The position numbers and the translations under genes were made by a program. From NCBI RefSeq assembly GCF_004296935.1, contig NZ_SCVH01000007.1, forward strand, positions 1 through 53,614: 53,614 nt of DNA, read 5' to 3'. Below the pieces are notes generated by a model. The model did not search any database. It had not been told where the DNA came from and saw only the letters and a program-made list of their open reading frames with translations. Below are positions 27,647 through 34,444 of this stretch, piece after piece. This DNA is from Reyranella sp. GTDB taxonomy: Bacteria > Pseudomonadota > Alphaproteobacteria > Reyranellales > Reyranellaceae. Numbering within the stretch: position 1 is the first letter of the stretch; the number at the start of each line of letters is the position of its first letter.

Positions 27647-28411
27647 TCAGGGTGGGCCTTCCGGCAAGGGATCTTCTGCCGCCACCGGCGGGTCGATGCG
27701 AAGCGGGGCGTCGCGGCCAGGCACGGGTGGTGTCCCGAGCATCGCGGCAGCGATCATGGCCGCCAAGACAATGCCGGCAATTGCCGCCAGCCCTCTGAGC
27801 AGCACCACTCGTCGGATCCGCAACGGCGTGAAGCCCTTGCCCGGGGCCGTGGCAGGCCACGCGGAGGACGGCAAGACGACATCGTCGGCATCGTTGTCGG
27901 CCACGCAGGCAAGGTCGACGGCGGCAAGGCGTACCGGGTGTCCGTCGCGCAACGCGACGTGGGGCCGGAACTCAAACGACCCGGTATCCGGTTCGGTCAG
28001 GACGATGGGCAACAGCAGCCGGTCGAGGTCGGGAAAAGCCTCGAGGATCAGCGCTGCAGCCCCTGCGTCGGCGCACGACGGGTTCGGCACACCGGGTGGA
28101 TGGGAATGGACGAAGCCGGCGAGCCGGATCCCCCGGGGCTTCCACTCCTCCCTGTAGATGCGGTTCAGCAGCCGCGCATCCGGCGTGTAGGCGAGGCGGC
28201 CGCGCTCGGCACCGCGATCGAACACGAAATGCCTCACGACGCCGTCCGGTCCGGAGCCCAGCATGCCGCCGTACTCCGCTGGCCGGCTGCCGATGGTGGC
28301 CGCGATCTGACACAGGGTCGACACCGCGATACGCATGGGCTGCACGGGATCGACCACGGTGACCGTTTCGTCGGCAGGTGCGGCGAGGGACAGAAGGGCA
28401 GTGTTGGTCAT
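27647..28411 (-). CDS. JAMM/JAB-family metallopeptidase with C-terminal membrane anchor
   Basis: 254 residues. Complete zinc-peptidase signature: Glu 47 in AEYGGMLGS, then HSHPPGVPNPSCAD (His 102, His 104, Ser 112, Asp 115), exactly the JAMM spacing. Such enzymes remove ubiquitin or ubiquitin-like proteins, or trim their C-termini, and in bacteria sit beside E1- and E2-like genes. A single hydrophobic segment at about 203-225 (VVLLRGLAAIAGIVLAAMI) followed by a Pro-rich tail predicts a tail-anchored membrane protein with the peptidase in the cytosol. ATG with GGGGAAC upstream. It follows the E2-like gene by 41 bases; an E1-like gene is 5 kb away in the same island. Confidence 0.88.
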   Translation of the reverse strand: MTNTALLSLAAPADETVTVVDPVQPMRIAVSTLCQIAATIGSRPAEYGGMLGSGPDGVVRHFVFDRGAERGRLAYTPDARLLNRIYREEWKPRGIRLAGFVHSHPPGVPNPSCADAGAAALILEAFPDLDRLLLPIVLTEPDTGSFEFRPHVALRDGHPVRLAAVDLACVADNDADDVVLPSSAWPATAPGKGFTPLRIRRVVLLRGLAAIAGIVLAAMIAAAMLGTPPVPGRDAPLRIDPPVAAEDPLPEGPP

Positions 28412-28452
28412 ATCGTTCCCCTGTATGACGTGGCGGACCTGTGAAGGCCGGA

Positions 28453-28944
28453 TCAGAAAGGCTCGCCGGTGGCGATGTAGCGTTCCGTCATGTGCGCCCA
28501 CAGGCCGGCGACGAATACCGCCAGCTCGAGTCGGTCGATCTCGCCATCCCAGCAGATGAAGTGCCGGCCGGCCGCGTCGACATAGCGATGCGTCTCGTGT
28601 CCGCCGTTCGAGCGGGATCCGTACCTGGGCTGATGATCGATGTAGATGCGCCACGACCCGTTGCCCTGCCGCTTCAGGGTGAACCGGAACCGCGTGCCGG
28701 CGGGCGTCGTGCACTCCAGCGGGTACTCCTGTCCGGGGGCGTAGTCCTTTGCCATGTCGCGCGCACCGGCCATCAGCGTCCTGTGGAAGGCCGGATGATG
28801 GACGTAGTCAAAGGCGCTGTGCTGCCTCTCCGTTGGGGCCGGCACGGCAGTCGCGACGCGGGGCGGGCACAGGTGTCGCCTGACGCCGCGTGCCAGCAGG
28901 AGCAGGGCACCGGCGAGCAGGAGCAGGGCAATCGCAAGGCTCAC
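28453..28944 (-). CDS. Membrane-anchored small protein, possible E2 (ubiquitin-conjugating)-like
   Basis: 163 residues, GTG start with GAGGAG upstream. Residues 2-19 are a hydrophobic anchor (SLAIALLLLAGALLLLA). The soluble part has a beta-rich run (YPLECTTPAGTRFRFTLK, GSWRIYIDHQPRYG), then HRYVDAAGRHFICWDGEI, then a helix (LELAVFVAGLWAHMTERYI). The order His-x2-Asp-x2-Gly ... Cys 131 resembles the E2 active-site region (HPN...G.IC). With JAB immediately downstream and an E1-like gene nearby, an E2-like role is my inference; family membership is not proven by sequence alone. Confidence 0.5.
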   Translation of the reverse strand: MSLAIALLLLAGALLLLARGVRRHLCPPRVATAVPAPTERQHSAFDYVHHPAFHRTLMAGARDMAKDYAPGQEYPLECTTPAGTRFRFTLKRQGNGSWRIYIDHQPRYGSRSNGGHETHRYVDAAGRHFICWDGEIDRLELAVFVAGLWAHMTERYIATGEPF

Positions 28945-28977
28945 TAGGTCAGCTCCTCCGCGAAGCGCCGCCGCGGC

Positions 28978-29184
28978 TCACCGGTCCACCCGGAAGGTCA
29001 CGACCGGGATCTCGTCGCGCTCCACCACGGCGCGCTGTCGCGTGTTGCGCCCGTCTTCCGGCGGGAGCAGCTCGGCCTGGACCTCGACCGTCCGTGCATC
29101 GGCCGAGCGGTCCCAGCCGCGGACCTCGCACATATCGGTCTTGCGGGTCGAGGGCACGCTGGCGCCGGAGCGGAACTTGAACAT
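28978..29184 (-). CDS. Hypothetical 68-residue protein heading the E2-like/JAB operon
   Basis: Small protein MFKFRSGASVPSTRKTD, then EVRGWDRSADARTVEVQAEL and a Val/Asp-rich end DEIPVVTFRVDR; the pattern suggests a short all-beta domain. It could be imagined as a ubiquitin-like modifier because of its operon, but it has no C-terminal Gly-Gly and I see no beta-grasp signature. ATG with GGAGG eight bases upstream. 33 bases before the E2-like gene. A GCAAACTTAC operator-like site lies 76 bases upstream of the start. Confidence 0.6.
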   Translation of the reverse strand: MFKFRSGASVPSTRKTDMCEVRGWDRSADARTVEVQAELLPPEDGRNTRQRAVVERDEIPVVTFRVDR

Positions 29185-29259
29185 GAGAGCCTCCACGAAG
29201 GATCGCCCGGGATTGGGCATGGCTCTTGTAGACCGTGGCGGGAGCGCGAATTAGCCGTC

Positions 29260-29269
29260 GCAAACTTAC
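29260..29269. promoter_or_regulatory. GCAAnnTTGC-like palindrome in divergent promoter
   Basis: GCAAACTTAC, one mismatch from the palindrome GCAA-N2-TTGC shared by seven intergenic sites of this island. It lies midway between the 68-residue gene (minus, 76 bases) and the membrane protein gene (plus, 67 bases). Flank gtc before it is also found at the 36866 site (gtcGCAAGTTTGC). Confidence 0.45.
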
Positions 29270-29336
29270 CTCGGCGACCATCGAGGCCAATCCTTGCCTA
29301 GTGTGATCCGGATCCGCCGCCGTCCAGGAGACGACC

Positions 29337-29744
29337 ATGAGCGCCACGAACCTCGGCTTCCTGCTGCCCGAAGTCCTGCTGGCCTTCGTCCTTGCCGGCG
29401 CAGGATTTGCCATGATGTTCGGGGCGCGCCGGCTTGCCGCGAAGCTGATCGCAGCCACCCTGGTCTCCGCGCTCGCCGTCCCCATGGCGGAGAGCTTCCT
29501 CGCCCAGTTGCCAGCGCCGGTGCGCGTCCTGGCGATCGTGATAGGCGCTCTCCTGGCGATCGGCGCGTTGATGCCGCTCCTGTTCGGCCGCCAGGTCTGG
29601 ACCGAAGCCAAGGCGATGGTCCTGGCGCACCTTCTCATCAGCGTCGGCGGCGCCATCCTGCGTTCGCGGATTCTATGGACCCTGCTTTTCGGCGGGGTGG
29701 CGGTTTTCCTTTACTGGTCGTCACTGCACTGGCCGGGCCGCTGA
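29337..29744 (+). CDS. Small integral membrane protein beside CRISPR array 1
   Basis: 135 residues with about four membrane segments (LLPEVLLAFVLAGAGFAMM, LIAATLVSALAVPM, VLAIVIGALLAIGALMPLL, LWTLLFGGVAVFLYWSSL) and almost no soluble part. Not recognised. ATG with AGGAG seven bases upstream. It diverges from the 68-residue/E2-like/JAB operon and ends 39 bases before the distal end of array 1. Small membrane proteins in type III loci can be effectors that permeabilise or signal at the membrane; that is only a suggestion here, as no CARF or SAVED domain is present. Confidence 0.75.
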   Translation: MSATNLGFLLPEVLLAFVLAGAGFAMMFGARRLAAKLIAATLVSALAVPMAESFLAQLPAPVRVLAIVIGALLAIGALMPLLFGRQVWTEAKAMVLAHLLISVGGAILRSRILWTLLFGGVAVFLYWSSLHWPGR

Positions 29745-29783
29745 AGGCTAACGTCAACGCGCAGTCCATCACCTCGACTCTCG

Positions 29784-30673
29784 GTCTCAGTGAGGCCACG
29801 CCTTTGAGAGGCGTGGAAGGTGGCAGGTGGGTGCTTCGCAACAAGAAGCTCGGGGTCTCAGTGAGGCCACGCCTTTGAGAGGCGTGGAAGTCGTCATGGG
29901 AAAGGCGCTGATCCCGGCCGCGGCGTCTCAGTGAGGCCACGCCTTTGAGAGGCGTGGAAGACGGCAGCGAGAGCAACGTCCTCAACGCTCCGACGTCTCA
30001 GTGAGGCCACGCCTTTGAGAGGCGTGGAAGCCGTCAAGCCATCCAGGCTGCCATCGAGACCGGGTCTCAGTGAGGCCACGCCTTTGAGAGGCGTGGAAGG
30101 CGGCAGAGGACGTGGCTCGACAACAACTTCTCGCGTCTCAGTGAGGCCACGCCTTTGAGAGGCGTGGAAGCTCGGGTCAAAGAAGGAGTGATGTACGCCC
30201 TGCAGGTCTCAGTGAGGCCACGCCTTTGAGAGGCGTGGAAGCCGGGCACCGTGTCCTTCGATACCAGCAAGCGCTAACGTCTCAGTGAGGCCACGCCTTT
30301 GAGAGGCGTGGAAGCGTCCAAGCGCGACCAGGAGTACTGGAAGGGCTGCGTCTCAGTGAGGCCACGCCTTTGAGAGGCGTGGAAGGTGATCCAGCGGCTG
30401 ATCAACACTTCCGCCGCTTCCAGGGTCTCAGGAGGCCACGCCTTTGAGAGGCGTGGAAGTATAGCACCGTGGAGCAAGTAGTCTGCAAGGACTAGTCTCA
30501 GTGAGGCCACGCCTTTGAGAGGCGTGGAAGCAGGGCGACAGGAACTACTAGCCCGATCGGCGGCGCGTCTCAGTGAGGCCACGCCTTTGAGAGGCGTGGA
30601 AGGAGGTAGCGATGGATACCATTACGCGTACAGACGAGTCTCAGTGAGGCCACGCCTTTGAGAGGCGTGGAAG
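29784..30673 (-). CRISPR. CRISPR array 1 (13 repeats, 12 spacers), read on the minus strand
   Basis: 36-bp repeats start gtctcagtgaggccacg and end gaggcgtggaag on the plus strand; the reverse complement is the repeat of array 3. Repeat starts: 29784, 29855, 29925, 29995, 30064, 30135, 30206, 30279, 30350, 30425, 30495, 30567, 30638. The copy at 30425 lacks one T (35 bp). Spacers are 33-37 bp. Minus-strand reading is supported by the leader at 30674 onwards, which matches the leader of array 3, and by the repeat end ACTGAGAC, which resembles the usual type III 5' tag. The repeat has a 7-bp stem (ccacgcc/ggcgtgg). Confidence 0.97.
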
Positions 30674-30845
30674 AGAGACCCCCATGCAAGTATCTGAGTT
30701 TGACTGCATTTTCGAGCCTTTTGCGCGGGGTTAGGGAAAACGCCTCTCGTGACCCTGGAATCGGTGCTTTTCCGAATGCTGGTCGGGGGATTTCCTCTTC
30801 GTTATCAATGACATCGCGGGCCTGTGCCCCTTTTTTGGGCGCGGA
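30674..30845 (-). promoter_or_regulatory. Leader of CRISPR array 1
   Basis: On the minus strand this region aligns with the last roughly 170 bases before array 3. Shared blocks are aaccccgcgcaaaaggctcg, cagtcaaa-tcagatacttg and gcccgcgatg, and both end gggggtct just before the first repeat. It should hold the array promoter and the integration-recognition sequence for Cas1-Cas2. The rest of the gap up to the vWA-like gene (30846-30962) shows no gene. Confidence 0.8.
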
Positions 30846-30962
30846 CCGACGCAAGAGACCGGGGACCAAATCCATATCCATGTCGTCAGCAATGGCCTGG
30901 GACCATGAGCCCCCCCCCGCCGGGATCAGGTATATGCAGCGCATCGCCACAGACAGGATCTG

Positions 30963-31835
30963 TTACGGTGCGCGCGGGCCGTGCTGCCGGGCTTCGAGCG
31001 TCTGGGGGCCAGCCTGCCGGGATCTGGCGGCGCCATTGATTTCGATGTTGTCGGCCCCGGCCGACCGGAGCCAATGCCGCCAGAAGGCGACGTGCTCCAC
31101 TCCCTGGAACGCCGTGACCTGGGGCCGCTGCAGATACTCGATCCGGACCGAAACACCTTCGAGGATGGCCGGGACCTGACGTGCCAGTAGGCCGGACGTG
31201 AAGGCACTCCAGGAGATGCCGGTCTGGTAGTGCGTATAGAGGCCGGGATCGTGCTGCAACAGGTCCGACACGACGACCAGGCGGCGTAGCCCAACGCGCG
31301 ACGAGAAGTCGGCGCGCCGGGAGATCGCCGAGATGCCCTGCAGGATCGGTGAGCGGTTGGCCTCCGGCACATTGGCGAGGCGGCGGACCGCCGCATCGAT
31401 CGGCGCGCCAAATGCCTTCTTCCAATGTTTTTCGGCCAGGGCCTGGCCCTCGTGAAGCCAGTTCAGGGCGCGCCCGTCGCCGGGGTTGCAGAGGCTGAGC
31501 ATCTGCTCCGGCTCGAAGGGTGCGCCGGCGGCGAGAAAGAGCAGCGTGAAACGGCCATGTACCGGCAGTGCGTCGCGCTCCTCGACGATGGCCATACGCA
31601 GGGCATCGACATGCAGCGGCAGGAGGCGATCGGTCGTGTCGATGAACAGGATGGTGTGTGCCGCCAGTGGCTGGTCGATCGGGCACAGGGTCGCCGAGTC
31701 GAGCCTCGGTGCCGGCTTGTGCGACCCGAGCCAGGCGAATGAAACGACGGCGCTGACCACGCCGGCGAGCAGCCCGATGAAGCCCCAGAAATAGAACCGG
31801 GAGGCGCGGCGCGCGCCGGCACGCCGGGCGCTCAC
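30963..31835 (-). CDS. Membrane-anchored von Willebrand A-like protein
   Basis: 290 residues, GTG start overlapping the stop of the preceding membrane-protein gene (GTGA). N-terminal anchor at about 14-36 (FYFWGFIGLLAGVVSAVVSF). The large domain resembles vWA: first strand HTILFIDTTDRLLPLH carries a degenerate metal motif (DxTxx), and a later strand RRLVVVSDLLQH supplies the second Asp. Related proteins in conjugation-type gene sets look the same, but I cannot name a family. Last gene of the minus-strand ATPase - E1 - membrane protein - vWA run; array 1's leader begins about 120 bases beyond it. Confidence 0.65.
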   Translation of the reverse strand: MSARRAGARRASRFYFWGFIGLLAGVVSAVVSFAWLGSHKPAPRLDSATLCPIDQPLAAHTILFIDTTDRLLPLHVDALRMAIVEERDALPVHGRFTLLFLAAGAPFEPEQMLSLCNPGDGRALNWLHEGQALAEKHWKKAFGAPIDAAVRRLANVPEANRSPILQGISAISRRADFSSRVGLRRLVVVSDLLQHDPGLYTHYQTGISWSAFTSGLLARQVPAILEGVSVRIEYLQRPQVTAFQGVEHVAFWRHWLRSAGADNIEINGAARSRQAGPQTLEARQHGPRAP

Positions 31836-33382
31836 GGGTGGCTCCCGGTCGAGGCGACGAGCCTCGGCGCAACGAGATCCTGGGTCGGAGCGGACGGCGC
31901 CTCGGCCCCGTCGTAGCCCCACTCTTCGGTCAGGCGCCGGTCGGCAGCCGACTCGATGTCGGCGATGCGGGAGAGGAAGGTCTCCAGCTCCTCGCGCGTC
32001 AGTGCCGTCAGCCGGTCCTGGTAGTCGGCCCAGACCTGCTCATTCGCGGCGGCACGGCGCTCTGCCTCCGCCGCCAGTGCGCGCAGTGCGTCGAGCGATG
32101 GCATTTCCGGGACGACGTCCTCGGCGGTCGGAACCTGGTCGAAGTAGGCCGGTGCGGGCGTATGGCGGATCGCGACATTCTCCTCCTGGTAGAGCTTGAT
32201 CAGACCAACGCCGGCGGCAACCCATTCGCCCAGGCTGTCCGAGACCTCGCCGGCACGCTGTTCGGCGTGACCGAGCAGGGACTGCATGTCGGCAGCGGCG
32301 CGGCGGGTGGCGAAAAGGCGTACCTCGACGCCCCGGCGCGCGCTGTCGATCGCCGACAGGACGTCGGCGCGATACGCCGACTTGCCGTCTTCCAACGCAT
32401 GGTCCGCGGCGCGCCAGGCGCCATGCTGGTTCGCATGGTCCCAGTAGGGATCGGCAAAGCAACCGTGACCGCCCGCGCCCTTCAGCATCGCAAATGCCCA
32501 GATGAGGATACCGAGCAGCAGCAGGCCCCACGCCTCCAGTGTCGAAAAGGCAGCCCAATCCATCGCCGACGCCGACTTCAGCAGGTCGATCGTGTCGAGC
32601 TCGGGATGGGCTTCAACGAGGTCGCGGAAGCGGGCAATCAGGCTGTTCCAGGCCAGACCGGCCGCCAGCCCCGCCAGTGCGACGGCTGCCCCTGCGACGC
32701 GCAGGCCGACATGAACATGGCGGATCAGGCGGATACCGACGAAGCCGGTAGCGTAGCCGCAGCCGACATTGATGAGGCTGATGAAGCCGGCCAGGGCGAC
32801 GCCGCCCACGAGGCCCCACGGGCTGACCTTCTGGAACAGCATACCGTTCATGACCGACTCGCCGATCAGGATGGCGAGCAGCCAGAACGCGGCCCGCCAG
32901 CGGTCCTCGGCATAGGCGGCATCGCGCGACAGGCCGTTGTCGCGACGGAACCTGCGCAGGTCGCGCTGACGCTTGCGCTCGTCGAGGCGGAGCGCGATCA
33001 GCGTCTCGCGGTGGCGGATCTGCGTATCGGCGATGGCCGAGCGCGCATCGGCTTCAGCGGCTTCGAGCCGCAGTGCCTCTGGCATCAGGCCGCGCGCCAT
33101 CTCCTCGGCGCGGCCGATCTGGTCGGCGAGGAACTGGCGCAGCATGTTCGCGCCTTCCCCGACGCGGTTCCAGATCGACCGTTGCACGTCGTCCGGCACG
33201 GAGTCGCTGGTGTGCGGGCGGTTGTCAGCGCCTTCGGCGCGCCCGCGCGCCACGACCCTGAGTTCGCGGGCAAGGTCCGCGAACGCCGCCTTCAGCTCGC
33301 CGGGAATCTGCGGCATCCAGCGGGTACGCGTCGTGGCGTTGCGGCCGAAGGGCTTGAGCGCGAGGGGCGATACGTTGGTCAT
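31832..33382 (-). CDS. 516-residue polytopic membrane protein with coiled-coil regions
   Basis: Unrecognised. A soluble N-terminal part of about 165 residues is charged and helical (RHRETLIALRLDERKRQRDL). The central part has four membrane segments (FWLLAILIGESVMNGMLF; LVGGVALAGFISLINVGCG; VAGAAVALAGLAAGLAW; WGLLLLGILIWAFAML). A helical C-terminal part ends in a disordered Ala/Pro-rich tail. ATG overlaps the E1-like gene stop and its own stop overlaps the vWA-like start (both 4 bases), so the three are made together. A scaffold or channel for the neighbouring ATPase is conceivable, but nothing in the sequence proves it. Confidence 0.8.
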   Translation of the reverse strand: MTNVSPLALKPFGRNATTRTRWMPQIPGELKAAFADLARELRVVARGRAEGADNRPHTSDSVPDDVQRSIWNRVGEGANMLRQFLADQIGRAEEMARGLMPEALRLEAAEADARSAIADTQIRHRETLIALRLDERKRQRDLRRFRRDNGLSRDAAYAEDRWRAAFWLLAILIGESVMNGMLFQKVSPWGLVGGVALAGFISLINVGCGYATGFVGIRLIRHVHVGLRVAGAAVALAGLAAGLAWNSLIARFRDLVEAHPELDTIDLLKSASAMDWAAFSTLEAWGLLLLGILIWAFAMLKGAGGHGCFADPYWDHANQHGAWRAADHALEDGKSAYRADVLSAIDSARRGVEVRLFATRRAAADMQSLLGHAEQRAGEVSDSLGEWVAAGVGLIKLYQEENVAIRHTPAPAYFDQVPTAEDVVPEMPSLDALRALAAEAERRAAANEQVWADYQDRLTALTREELETFLSRIADIESAADRRLTEEWGYDGAEAPSAPTQDLVAPRLVASTGSHP

Positions 33383-34368
33383 GAGTTCCTCCCGGGGTGT
33401 GCAGTGGAAATGAAGAGCGACGGTGGCGGCGTCCAGCGATGCAACGTTTCTCGCCCGCAGTCGCAACAGTCCGGATCGCGCGCCTGCTCCAGCCAGATCG
33501 GCTCGCCGACGAGCAGACGGGACAGGTCGGCGCCCTCGAAGGTGCGATCGAACGCACGAATGCCCAACGTGACGGCGACATCGCTGTCGAGCCGGACCTG
33601 CACGAGATTGCGCCTGCCCATTGCCCGAAGCAGGTCCGACCATCGGCGATGTCCGTCCGGTCCGTGCAGCAGCGCCAGGGCGACCAGTTCGGTGAGGGCA
33701 TTGGCCGAGGCGGTCGTGGTGAGCGGGCTACCGGCAGAACTGCCGTCGGTCCGAAGGCCGGATTCGTGGGCGGCGAAGCGCTTCGCCAGGATGCAGCGAT
33801 GGCAGGCCGCAGTGACGCCGGGACAGGTGAAGGTCAGTTCGAAGGCCCGCCCCTCCTGGTAGATCTGGACGCAGAGGCTGGGAACGCCACCGGCGAGTGC
33901 GTGGCGGTTGATCAGCGCCTGCGCGCCGACGCTGTCGGTCATGCCGCACAGCAGCGTCGTTGCCGGCGCGCCGCTTCGCGGCGAGACTCCGCGCGTCAGT
34001 TCTGCCATCGGGGCGTGAAGCAGACGGCCAAAGCAGGCGGCATTGTAGCTCTGGAGCGGCTGCGCCAGCGTCAGCAGTGAGGCCCTCGGACTGATCGCCA
34101 GCAGGTGCCGCGCCAGGGCCTCGACCTTGAACAGGCCGATGTCGGAACGCCTCCAGGACTGGGTGCCGATGTTGGCAGCTTCAACGCGGTCGAAATCGAT
34201 CAGCACGAACTCGCCTATGCCCATGCGCGCAAGATCGAGCGCAGCGGCCGCAGCGCCGCCTGCGCCGGCGAGGACGATGCGGGACTGCGCCAGCCGCGGC
34301 AGGTCGACGGCCGACCGGGTACGCGAGAAGGCAGGATCGGTAACGAAGCGGGAAAGCCAGTCGGTCAT
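33379..34368 (-). CDS. E1-like (ThiF/MoeB superfamily) activating enzyme
   Basis: 329 residues. The Rossmann nucleotide loop is SRIVLAGAGGAAAAALDLAR (GAGG at 35-38); then FVLIDFDRVEAANIGTQSWR with Asp 58/Asp 60, Asn 66 and, after GLF, Lys 81, the adenylation residues of E1 enzymes. CHRC at 189-192 and the C-terminal DCCDC supply a likely zinc site as in ThiF/MoeB. Such enzymes adenylate the C-terminus of a ubiquitin-like or sulfur-carrier protein. Start ATG has GGAGG seven bases upstream, and a GCAAACTTGC palindrome lies 64 bases upstream. It sits between the HerA-like ATPase and the polytopic membrane protein. Its modifier substrate was not found. Confidence 0.88.
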   Translation of the reverse strand: MTDWLSRFVTDPAFSRTRSAVDLPRLAQSRIVLAGAGGAAAAALDLARMGIGEFVLIDFDRVEAANIGTQSWRRSDIGLFKVEALARHLLAISPRASLLTLAQPLQSYNAACFGRLLHAPMAELTRGVSPRSGAPATTLLCGMTDSVGAQALINRHALAGGVPSLCVQIYQEGRAFELTFTCPGVTAACHRCILAKRFAAHESGLRTDGSSAGSPLTTTASANALTELVALALLHGPDGHRRWSDLLRAMGRRNLVQVRLDSDVAVTLGIRAFDRTFEGADLSRLLVGEPIWLEQARDPDCCDCGRETLHRWTPPPSLFISTAHPGRNS

Positions 34369-34431
34369 GTCGTGCCTCCGAAGCTGTTGGAACGCCGGTG
34401 TACAGGCCGCGGCGGGCCCGTGGGGCCGTCG

Positions 34432-34441
34432 GCAAACTTGC
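34432..34441. promoter_or_regulatory. GCAAnnTTGC palindrome upstream of the E1-like gene
   Basis: GCAAACTTGC, an exact match to the island-wide palindrome, in the 76-base gap between the ATPase stop and the E1-like start. It suggests that the E1-like gene has its own regulated promoter. Confidence 0.55.
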
Positions 34442-34444
34442 GGT

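Noticed and set aside
28978-29184. 68-residue protein as the ubiquitin-like modifier of the E1-like/JAB set
   Set aside because: Ends in Val-Asp-Arg without Gly-Gly and shows no beta-grasp signature; kept only as a hypothesis to test by structure prediction.
30658-31179. Plus-strand ORF of 173 codons across the array 1 leader
   Set aside because: It begins in the last repeat, crosses the leader and is antisense to the vWA-like gene; no ribosome site.
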